Program-made: the position numbers and the translations under genes | Part shown: positions 56,901 to 64,000 of the stretch, piece by piece | How the letters are laid out: every line of letters begins with the position of its first letter | How positions within the stretch are numbered: position 1 is the stretch's first letter | Assembly (NCBI GenBank): GCA_012934845.2 | Contig: WNNJ02003807.1 | Location: 1 to 64,000 of the forward strand | Length of the DNA stretch: 64,000 nt | Direction of reading: 5' to 3' | Source of the DNA: Pomphorhynchus laevis | Taxonomy: Eukaryota > Acanthocephala > Palaeacanthocephala > Echinorhynchida > Pomphorhynchidae | The notes under the pieces: model-generated | Database searches by the model: none | The model's input: the letters and a program-made list of their open reading frames with translations, nothing else | Told to the model about the DNA's origin: nothing

Positions 56901-59900
56901 AATTACAATTTAAATAATTTTGTATTTTACAGGTTGGGTTTGTCTCTCTGTCCACATGAATGTTCAGACAAAAACCTTATTTTAAAACTGTTGATTGCTC
57001 TTTCTCAAAGGTAGACAAATATTTGTGTTTTCACATAAATTTGTGAAATAATCAGTACCTAACCAAAGTAATAATATTTTTTTATTATCTGTTCAAGTTA
57101 TTGAATAAAATTATTTTTTTTAAATTTATATCATCTTTTAAAGCTGATATCAAAAACAACATAAATTTATATAAAATACTATATGTAATTATTAAAATCA
57201 TTAGCTATATGGTTAAATCAGTTTCGAATGCTTTTAATATTTTGAGTTGCTTAACTCAAATTCATTTGTACTTGACAAATCCGAAATATCATAATATTAT
57301 TTTCCAAAATTCTTTTATGAAATTTAGAAACTTCAACGTCGATATTTTATTATTTGTTATTATATTTTATTAGACATGTATTTGTATAGTTTGCCATTTA
57401 TTTTATTATAATTATTACTAAATAATTAGCAATAGTTAATAACTTGGCATAGGTTGAAGGTTCAATTTTATTCGAAAATAGGTTTAAAGTTTATTTTTAC
57501 TAATCGAATTATAGATAAAGGTTATTTTTCAGCACGGGTTTATCCGTAATGAAAATTACGCACAAATACGTATGTATGATATCTATTGTAAATAATTTCT
57601 ATTTCAGATAATATCAGGAGATTTTACGTGCCCGAAACGAATAACTTTATTTTAACCAAATTAATATCGCCAGAATGTAGATTTGTTTGGTATCTGCTTG
57701 CAAACAACAATCACATTGTTTTTACTTGCAAATTATTATATACCTTCTAAAATCCAATTCTGATAGTGATATCATAATTCGCAATTAAAATAAATATTTA
57801 AAATTGCTTATAAATATAAGAAAATGAATGTTATGCTATGAATGAATGATAATATGATGCAGTTACGAGTCGTTTATAAAGTCTTAAGGTTATTAATAGT
57901 TTAGCATTTCTATTGCAATTTATACTATCACCGTGCTCCATTTCAAATATTTTATGACTGATTATCTAAAACTGATTTAATATTCTGTACCTTTTTGGCA
58001 AAATACAAGATTTATCAATTGACATATTAGCATCAAAATGCTGAACTAAATCTTTGTGTCAATAATATTTTTGTAATGAAACTATTAACTGTTTTTTAAC
58101 TATTTCTATTTTTTGATAATATAATAATTAATAATATAATAACAATATAATAATACAATATAATATATTATATAATATATTATAACAAAAAAATAATTTA
58201 ATAAATTTTTATATACAATAAGTGTGTAATAAACTTGTGTGATAAAATACATTGATTAATTTGAACTCATATTCTATTTGTCATTTCATGCCTTATAGAA
58301 TGAGAAATCAATTACTGAGCAACAATAACATACTTTAAGTAATAACATACTTTAAATTATATTATAATTATATTATAATTTCATTTCACAATAAAGAATA
58401 TTTAGAGCAGGATTAAAGAAGGAGAAACTATTATTTGATATTTCGCTAATCTCTGTTAGCATCTTCAGAAAAATATAATGTGATTGTAATTTTCAAAATT
58501 ATCATTGGAATTTTCCGAAGATGCTAACTAAGATTAGTTAAATATCAAATAAAGTTTTCCACTGTTTTAATCCAGCTCCAATAGTTCGTTATCAATAATT
58601 AATCATTTTCACTTATTTACAATAATTTCACAATAATAAGATTAGCGCATCACCTTCCAATTACAATATTCTTTAAATCTCTCTCTCAATTCATTAATTA
58701 ATATTAAACTGCAAACATAAAAACTTTTTCTAAGTAAAACACTCACATTTTTAATATATTAATTTCGTGTTTTAACTCAAATTTTGGTAATGAATGTGTA
58801 ATTTTACAAAATAATGTAAATGTATTATAGATTTCTTCACCCAGACCAAGCCGAAAATAGAGCGATATGGAGGGCTAAATCTCACATAGCCGACCCTGCC
58901 TCAAAGCGGGACAAAGGCTGAAGAATAAGAAGAAGAAGATATTTCTGAATATTCGAATTTCAAATTAAATGAAATTTTACTAAAAATTCAAAATATTATT
59001 TGCAGATAAATTTTACCGCATGTTTGCATCCATCGTTTTTGTGCGTGCATTATGTAATTGAAAATTACATTGCATTGGAAATTTATCCAATGCAAATTGT
59101 AGGAATTGTCGAATTGAATGAGCAACAAGTAAAAACATTTAATTAAATTGATTGACTTACAAAACAGAAATCTACTAAAATGCTAGAATATATCAGAAGA
59201 TTTTTCAGAATGAATACTGACAGATCATCTTTATTTAAATCAAATTTCAATCATGTTTTAAATTAATTTAAAATATTATTAATAATTTTTATATTTTCTA
59301 TATTTATTGCTTAATTGAAGGAATTAAATCATTTAGATTTACAGCACTCTTTGATGTAGAGTTGAGCGCAATAATAAACAGTAACGAGTATAAAGAAAAT
59401 GCAAATGTTCAATGCCAAATAAATTGTCTGCTGAAATGTTCATTCGCAGTCAAACATACTGTATACTGCATCATTTATTTTAGAATTTATAATGTCACTT
59501 CACTTTAAGGTATTGGGAAATAATAAACAGATGTATTTAGCTTTGAATGATTCAAATAAAAATTCACGGGTTTCGGCTTTAAAACAAATGCATAATTGTT
59601 TGCTACGAAAGGTATGGGCATAAGATATTTAAGTTACAAGTTTTTTCGTTCAGGAGGATACATTGATATTTGAATTTTGCGAGACTTCTCTTCTCGACCG
59701 AATACAGATAGACTGTGACACAGATGTCATATCTTATGCACTACAAATAATGTCTGACATATATCTAAAATTATCAACTGAAAGAAAGTTAAAATTGTGC
59801 GAAATATTAATTCGCCGCGGATCCATTTGGTTAGTACTTTCTGTTACTTCGTGTTTGTTTTTAAAATAAACTCACGTTTTAATACTTACGCTAATTTGAG

Positions 59901-62900
59901 TCAAGCTAGTTGTTTTTATAATCTAACTTGTTTTTATGAACTTGTTTTTAATCTTGTTTTTATGAACTATTAATCTCAAACATTAATTATCTTAAATGAT
60001 TAATCTTATATTAATCTTATATTTATTATATTTATATTTTATAAATATATTATATTATATATTATATTTATATTATATTTATATATTTATATTTATTAAA
60101 ATAAATATAAATAATATTATAAATAATATTGGTTATATTTATATTATAATGTATAGTCTACTTGGAATAATATTGAGACTACGAAGTTCGTTAATTACTG
60201 ATTCAACTGACAATCGTACTTTTACATTTTAATCGTAAATTTCTGAAGAAGCAAAATTCAATATTTCGATATCATCTCAGGAATATTGTGTGAATTTTTG
60301 GATTAAAACTAATTTATTCGTTCCTTTAAATTTATAAACCTATAAGAAAAACAATAGGATATTTCCAATTATAAAAGTTTTGTTCAACCCTTTTACGTTT
60401 TCTCGCTTCTATAATTTAACATTATGGAGGGTTAAAAGTTTTCAATATTTAGTTTTCGTTATTTCTAATGATGTAAAAGACGATATTACAGCCTAGCTTT
60501 ATTGTATATCAGATGGTTTAAACTAGTGAGAACCGTTAGTTATTAACAAATCTGTTGTTAGGCATGGTGACCCGCTCACCCCTATATAATTTTTTCTTTT
60601 GTATAAATATTGCAGCTCAATTATGCCCTACCTTAAAATCAAGTTAATATATTTACGCCGAGGGCTTAGCCAAAATGTCTACTGAACTTTTCACTCTGAA
60701 GCACTTCCTCTTAGCGAATAAACTAAAGGTTAATACGGATAAAACCAAAGTAGTAAAATTAAATATCTGTGGTGCCTTGTCGTGATGATCAGCTCTCGTT
60801 AGAGTACGTCTTTAGAAATCTGCAAAAGTTACAAATAACATAATATAATGTTGTCATTATCCTTATCATGTGTCACAATCACTATTCGCCGCGATACACC
60901 TTGAACTTAAAGCTGCAATAATCGCTATGCGTACTATATGTCGCTTCGTTTTCCAAAGTAATGTTGCTATACGTATATATATTATAAAATTACTAAAATG
61001 CTATTTCTTTAAGAATTTTCTTAAGTTGTAGACTGGTAATAACCTCTTTAACTAAGCACGTAATTGGCTATACAATGTTGTCATGTAATTAAATTCTCGA
61101 AGATGAATTTTAAATATATAACAAGGTACCCGGAGTGCTGCCGGCTACAATCAGCTCGTCTAGGATTGATAAAGAAGTCTGCTCTGAATGTAATCGAACT
61201 CTGGTTTTTGTCAACATCTACGATTATATATAGGTTGAATAAATTGAATATTTATTTGTATTTATAAATACACATTTTTAATTATATTACTCGTTTGATA
61301 ATCGAAAAAGCTTCAACTGCTTTTATAAAAATATTTAATTTGTTGTTATTTAAAAAAGTAGGCTGCTAGATAATAGAAACGGTTTTTAGTAACAACCAAC
61401 GATAGGGTTGGTTGTTATGTACAACTAACCCCTAATATAACCAACACTTCTACAACCTAAGAGGTTTATAGTGAAATATGTAGAGGCTATGCCGGATTTA
61501 CAAATCACAAAACGTATAAACTAATCAATTACAGACTTCAAAATTAGACAGATAATAAAACTATAAAACTATAAAAACCATATGAAATAATAATTCGATA
61601 TGATAAAAGGAAAAATAAAATTTTCCTTTTTTGATCAAGCTCCAATAATTCTTTATCGATAATTGAGCATTACCAACTATTTACAATTTAAAATATGTAC
61701 TGTAACATAGTTTCGACTAACTAAGTTAAATGTATTATATGATGAGTTAAATATATTAAATGTGTTTAATCTAAACACTTCTTTGCTGTTCTTTTATTTT
61801 TGTATCTTTTTCAGCCTTTTTAAAGTTGATGTACTGGTGAGTAAGATACTTGTGGACTCGAATATCGATTCTTTGTTGAGATTATGTGTTTTCTTTAACT
61901 ATCTCACTGTTAATCCATCAATATCCGCACATCATTCCGCCCTGAGCAGTCTATTTGGTTGTGCTTTCAACGTAAATGATATAGATCTTGTAAAATTATC
62001 AAATGAAGATATTCTACACTCGATTATTGCACATACTGGAAAATTGGTCAAATCTGAACCATCAGCAGTTATTACTCGGATTTATGATTACTTTGAAGCT
62101 AAGAATAAACTCTTCATTTTGCTAGTTCTTACAAATGCGTGTTGCTGTGATCCTGAAAATGTCGATGACAACTTACTCTCGTGTGTATTCGATATGATAA
62201 GTAGCATACGAAATTCTAATACAAATGTGAGTGATTTTCTGTTTACATTTAATAATGAACGTTTTACTTTTAGCAACATGCAAATCAAAGGAAAAGACGT
62301 CATTTTGCTAATAATTCAAAGTGTGAAAACCTTTTAGTTGCGTTATCAATTCATGACGATGCACGAATTATCCACTATTGTCTTAGTTCTTTGATTTCCA
62401 ATGTTAAAGGTATTTTTTATCACTAATAAACGAATTAACAAACGACTTTTCAGATACAAATTTTATAACAAAGCTTTTTGATCATATAAGCATTAACTCA
62501 ATTGATGAAATGTACCAATGCTTGCTTTTACAATTCCTTGACGTAAGTTATATTCTAATATCTTGAAAGTTATCTTCGCATTTAGATTTTTGTTACAATC
62601 TCAAATGAATTCGACAAAGCAAAGTTTATACATTTTGCTCTTGGAAAATCAAACGATGAGTTAAACCATTGCTCATATTTGCGGAAAATGCAGCTGGTTA
62701 GAATGGCTGTCAAAAACAGTTTTCTACAAATTACTGATCAAGGTAATCTATGTTAAATTATCATGCAAATTAGCTGTAAATATTTCAAAATTAAAATAAT
62801 TATTTATATCACTCATTTACTCATCGCAGCTGCAGCTATTATTCAAAAAATATATATAAATTATAAAATACTTAAGTATATAACATATGTAATATGTAAT

Positions 62901-64000
62901 ATTTCACTATTTATTTTAATAATAGTCGCTATACAAATATTAGTCCAATAATTTTATTAAAAATAAATAATCATAAAATTAATAGAGTGTGCAATATAAT
63001 ACAATAAATACACACATATAATATATGTATGTATTTATATAATACTTATATTATATTAATGTATTTAATATATATTATATTATTATATAATAATATATAA
63101 TAATATAGTAATAATATAATAATATAATAATATAATAATATAGTGCATAAAGTACAATATACAAAGTATATAAAGTGATAAATATAATCATAGAATAGTA
63201 AAACATAAATCTTAATAACTTGTAACAAATACATAATATGGAATAAAAAATATTAAAAATTAATTATAATTTAATTGTATAAGTTTTTTTAAATCTGTAT
63301 TATTAATTACAATGTCTTCATTTCAAAAGCAGTGTTTTAAGTCATTTTAAATGTCATTTTGAATTTTTTTGTCTGTTTTGTTTAGACATACCTTTTTTCT
63401 TGTGCATACTTTACGATGTTCCTTATGAAGTAGCAATCGAGATTTTTCATATTATGTCTTCTCATAAAAGTGATGTCTTTACATCGTTGCTTACCAAAGT
63501 ACTTGAACGTCGTAAAGAAATAATGTCTGATCGAAAAATTCTTGTCGAGGTAAATTGATATCTATATCGTTCAATACTATTGTTTTCATAAAGATCATAT
63601 GCTCTAATGTCAAAAAAGACAGTGTTCAATTAAATGTGATCCTTGAAGCTTGTCGACAAGACGAACGGGTTGCTTTGCTACTTCAATATTGTAAAATTGA
63701 TGTAAGTATCCTCCTCTAATTTAATTTGTTGCCAATTAATATTTTTCAGTCGCTGTGCCGCCTATTGCTTGATCATATTCAAATCGATAAGTGTAATATC
63801 GAAGCTGTTCCTTACATTCTCGTGCATGTAAAGTCATCTATACGTGATCTTCAATTTCAGAAAGAACGATTATTCAAATTGCTCGTTCGTGGCATTACTT
63901 CGGATAGAGGACTATTGGATTGCGGCTTTGACAAACGTCTCAGAATAAAACTTGATGTACAATATTGCTGTCAGCTGCTTATAATGATTTTTAAAAATAA
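50832..64000 (+). CDS. HEATR1: HEATR1/UTP10 (BAP28 family), N-terminal half, runs off the window
   Basis: Encodes a very large HEAT-repeat protein of the nucleolar small-subunit processome (t-UTP/UTPA), needed for rRNA transcription and 18S pre-rRNA processing. The start MSTLKEQLNRLSLKHVKQSL followed by FLYEPKEAAELDSETLYYA matches the family N-terminus (L..QL.RLAL ... FDPKEAA.ID). Then come LIRLSPFFMFKSSHIIIEWL, IHWYNTEHIFACIFPYHSHN (..W.HIH.YN...L....LPYH), IEGVPLASSTIYHRV, and downstream HEAT-like helices such as KQMYLALNDSNKNSRVSALK. Twenty exons with agreeing phases are listed separately. Many introns are 42-50 bp, others carry transposons. Phase continuity fails only between 57690 and 59484, where an exon or boundary is probably missed. 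No stop in frame to the right edge. Confidence 0.93.
51060..51910 (+). mobile_element. Penelope-like element with permuted domains (Naiad-like), 5' part
   Basis: Lies in HEATR1 intron 1. First, at about 51110-51230, is a GIY-YIG nuclease start, GVVYLIQCTCGLQYIGKTYQ then KTRFRQHIYN, with a CxC pair before the G.YIGKT. Downstream are the RT N-terminal blocks TIEKASNNFVFICKKLYYD, IPILYWNPKLHKNPIKPRFI and the TYDL motif A region near 51870. Nuclease before RT is the reverse of canonical Penelope elements. It is the arrangement described for the Naiad/Chlamys clade, where CPCGL.YVGKT-like motifs are typical. The copy is truncated and broken. Its 3' half appears inverted at 52021-52520. Confidence 0.78.
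52021..52520 (-). mobile_element. Penelope-like element, 3' RT portion (inverted relative to 51060-51910)
   Basis: The minus strand contains [74 protein letters not shown] and [20 protein letters not shown]. It is nearly identical to 19380-19850. Together with the plus-strand piece upstream it forms a head-to-head arrangement of 5' and 3' halves. It is damaged near the catalytic motif. Confidence 0.78.
53189..53414 (+). CDS. HEATR1: HEATR1 exon 2
   Basis: Encodes INAIKDLCQRNSNLSDMLST, then QIKTVLIRLSPFFMFKSSHI and IIEWLIY, matching LFLIHLSPYFLLKPAQKCLEWLI. Donor GTATCT, phase 2. Confidence 0.92.
53464..53593 (+). CDS. HEATR1: HEATR1 exon 3
   Basis: Encodes FQIHWYNTEHIFACIFPYHS and HNYFVRLIQICDDTDWEWLQ, matching FHIHLYNQDSLIACVLPYHETRIFVRVIQLL. 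A 49-bp intron precedes it. Confidence 0.95.
53594..55384. other. HEATR1 intron, AT-rich
   Basis: About 1.8 kb with simple AATTTATTAAT-type repeats around 54050-54260. No element is recognised. Confidence 0.7.
55385..55486 (+). CDS. HEATR1: HEATR1 exon 4
   Basis: Encodes IEGVPLASSTIYHRVITDQK and FFRFICELAFNSVE, matching SGVPLAKGTLITHCYKDLGFMDFICSLV. Confidence 0.92.
55535..55789 (+). CDS. HEATR1: HEATR1 exon 5
   Basis: Eighty-five codons: VHRDCVNFAHNAISFFLKTL, ICAIHLRKSKIKRWLIKLLP, SYLYRGFDDNCAELEASCLI and onward. These are alternating amphipathic helices of HEAT type, aligned with the KLFPYIQKGLKSSLPDYRAATYMIIC stretch. Confidence 0.9.
55833..55909 (+). CDS. HEATR1: HEATR1 exon 6
   Basis: Encodes KAMSNTRLQVVQIIIDSSST and TSLPD after a 43-bp intron. 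Ends two bases into a codon. Confidence 0.85.
56629..56759 (+). CDS. HEATR1: HEATR1 exon 7
   Basis: Encodes CFLEIISTADEFLLQIKDPP and CPAFVWCIIKSIINKTQLIF. Phase and splice sites (ATTTAG, GTATTT) fit. Sequence similarity is moderate. Confidence 0.83.
56857..56884 (+). CDS. HEATR1: HEATR1 exon 8 (28-bp micro-exon)
   Basis: Encodes DCGIARRAI. It has clean ATGCAG acceptor and GTAATT donor sites, and it bridges the phases of exons 7 and 9 exactly. Confidence 0.7.
56933..57010 (+). CDS. HEATR1: HEATR1 exon 9
   Basis: Encodes LGLSLCPHECSDKNLILKLL and IALSQ. Flanked by TTTTACAG and GTAGAC. Confidence 0.78.
57533..57573 (+). CDS. HEATR1: HEATR1 exon 10 (tentative)
   Basis: Encodes TGLSVMKITHKYV after TTTTTCAG. 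Two adjacent GT donors are possible (57570 or 57574). The second keeps the frame open into the next exon. Confidence 0.5.
57608..57689 (+). CDS. HEATR1: HEATR1 exon 11 (tentative)
   Basis: Encodes NIRRFYVPETNNFILTKLIS and PECRF in the only open frame. Its 3' phase does not match the next recognised exon, so the boundary is uncertain or an exon between 57690 and 59483 is missed. Confidence 0.45.
58384..58597. mobile_element. MITE-like element, complete copy (~214 bp)
   Basis: The left arm from ATAAAGAATATTTAGAGCAG through TTTGATATTTCGCTAATCTC and TGTTAGCATCTTCAG is matched by an inverted right arm through GAAGATGCTAAC...ATATCAAATAAAG to CCAGCTCCAATAGTTCGTTA. The arms are about 95 bp and the central spacer is short. 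No coding capacity. It defines the family whose single arms and split copies occur elsewhere in the window. Confidence 0.85.
58835..58945 (+). mobile_element. RTE LINE, extreme 3' end
   Basis: Encodes RAIWRAKSHIADPASKRDKG followed by TGA and GAATAAGAAGAAGAAG. This is the same C-terminus and tail as the RTE copy ending at 16343 (ADPAT.RGKR, TGAAGAATAAGAAGAAGA) but a different subfamily. Confidence 0.8.
59484..59611 (+). CDS. HEATR1: HEATR1 exon 12
   Basis: Encodes FIMSLHFKVLGNNKQMYLAL and NDSNKNSRVSALKQMHNCLL, matching SLMLSLNHPLAPVRILAMNHLKKIM. Donor GTATGG. Confidence 0.92.
59654..59829 (+). CDS. HEATR1: HEATR1 exon 13
   Basis: Encodes EDTLIFEFCETSLLDRIQID and CDTDVISYALQIMSDIYLKL, a HEAT repeat aligned with VLARLGDDNIDVVLSAISAFEIF. 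A 42-bp intron precedes it. Confidence 0.93.
60640..61000 (+). mobile_element. Degenerate non-LTR RT fragment
   Basis: Reads MSTELFTLKHFLLANKLKVN then TDKTKVVKLNICGAL, resembling the LKHYFLSNKLKLN..KT....F segment after the RT catalytic motif. The remainder is too eroded to classify. Confidence 0.5.
61605..61672. repeat. MITE-like family, one-arm fragment
   Basis: TTTTGATCAAGCTCCAATAA then TTCTTTATCGATAATTGAGC matches the outer end of the family arm. Confidence 0.7.
61815..62226 (+). CDS. HEATR1: HEATR1 exon 14
   Basis: 137 codons: LFKVDVLVSKILVDSNIDSL, LRLCVFFNYLTVNPSISAHH and onward to DNLLSCVFDMISSIRNS. The open frame continues a little beyond, but a strong GTGAGT donor, a 47-bp intron and the better continuation mark the end here. 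Confidence 0.88.
62274..62409 (+). CDS. HEATR1: HEATR1 exon 15
   Basis: Encodes QHANQRKRRHFANNSKCENL then LVALSIHDDARIIHYCLSSL. Phase 0 in, phase 1 out, 44-bp intron after. Confidence 0.85.
62454..62542 (+). CDS. HEATR1: HEATR1 exon 16
   Basis: Encodes DTNFITKLFDHISINSIDEM and YQCLLLQFLD. Followed by GTAAGT and a 43-bp intron. Confidence 0.88.
62586..62742 (+). CDS. HEATR1: HEATR1 exon 17
   Basis: Encodes IFVTISNEFDKAKFIHFALG, KSNDELNHCSYLRKMQLVRM and AVKNSFLQITDQ. Phase 1 at the end. Confidence 0.88.
62743..63385. other. HEATR1 intron, AT low complexity
   Basis: ATAATATAATA repeats at 63040-63140. Nothing else is recognised. Confidence 0.8.
63386..63549 (+). CDS. HEATR1: HEATR1 exon 18
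   Basis: Encodes DIPFFLCILYDVPYEVAIEI, FHIMSSHKSDVFTSLLTKVL and ERRKEIMSDRKILVE. 44-bp intron after. Confidence 0.88.
63594..63701 (+). CDS. HEATR1: HEATR1 exon 19
   Basis: Encodes IICSNVKKDSVQLNVILEAC and RQDERVALLLQYCKID. Donor GTAAGT. Confidence 0.86.
63750..64000 (+). CDS. HEATR1: HEATR1 exon 20 (cut by window edge)
   Basis: Encodes SLCRLLLDHIQIDKCNIEAV, PYILVHVKSSIRDLQFQKER and onward to the right edge, still open. Confidence 0.88.

Larger units (their letters stand above)
57690..59483. other. HEATR1 intron with MITE copy and RTE tail
   Basis: Contains the complete inverted-repeat element at 58384-58597 and an RTE 3' end at 58835-58945. The rest is AT-rich. A missed coding exon is possible. 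Confidence 0.6.
59830..61814. other. HEATR1 intron with RT scrap and MITE arm
   Basis: AT-rich at 59990-60130. A degenerate RT piece lies at 60640-61000 and a repeat arm at 61605-61672. Confidence 0.65.

Noticed and set aside
57101-57373. 90-codon plus-strand frame as a HEATR1 exon
   Set aside because: No splice sites in phase with neighbours and only low-complexity Ile/Phe-rich sequence. It remains a weak possibility.
1-64000. CRISPR arrays, bacterial operons, rRNA genes, clear tRNA genes
   Set aside because: Spliced genes and LINEs mark this as eukaryotic. No spaced direct-repeat array or rRNA segment was seen. A tRNA cannot be excluded without a covariance search.

Overview
The window is AT-rich metazoan nuclear DNA: roughly 70% A+T by eye, standard code, GT-AG introns. 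It carries parts of three conserved animal genes embedded in a dense field of transposable elements. I cannot name the species. Very short introns (about 42-53 bp) alternate with multi-kilobase repeat-filled introns, and two lineages of Penelope-like elements are present. This fits a repeat-rich invertebrate, for instance a worm-like animal, but nothing here decides the phylum.

Layout of host genes. (1) At 143-531 on the minus strand are two exons of a Spinster/SPNS-type transporter, with a repeat starting at the edge of the second exon. (2) From 4861 to 26543 on the plus strand are sixteen exons of a PLD1/2-type phospholipase D. They carry both HKD motifs and the true C-terminus; the N-terminal PX/PH part is not recognisable. 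The exon phases close exactly: 2053 nt give 683 codons plus TGA. (3) From 50832 to the right edge on the plus strand are the first ~20 exons of HEATR1/UTP10, a large HEAT-repeat ribosome-biogenesis factor that runs off the window.

The stretch between PLD and HEATR1 (26.5-50.8 kb), and the larger introns, are transposon graveyard with nested insertions. One CR1/Jockey-type LINE (about 33.9-38.26 kb) has a 988-codon uninterrupted ORF2. It sits inside the coding sequence of an older retroelement domain. That older piece sits between the two arms of an inverted-repeat (MITE-like) element. At least five copies of a second L2/CR1-group LINE family occur on both strands. There are also an RTE-clade LINE fragment, Jockey-like ORF1 and endonuclease scraps, a broken Ty3/gypsy element split by a LINE plus a second gypsy piece, and Penelope-like elements. 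One Penelope-like copy has the GIY-YIG nuclease upstream of the RT (permuted, Naiad-like); another has a canonical-looking endonuclease tail.

The most unusual signal is a small RNA-like motif, CTGAAGA-N-stem-loop-GAAA. It recurs in three otherwise unrelated fold-back repeat families: the MITE-like family, a 248-bp palindrome at 9.8-10.0 kb, and a 277-bp inverted repeat at 46.6-46.9 kb. The paired stem sequence differs in each family while the flanking bases stay fixed. It resembles a hammerhead-ribozyme core, and small hammerheads are known companions of Penelope-like elements. Catalytic activity cannot be judged from sequence alone.
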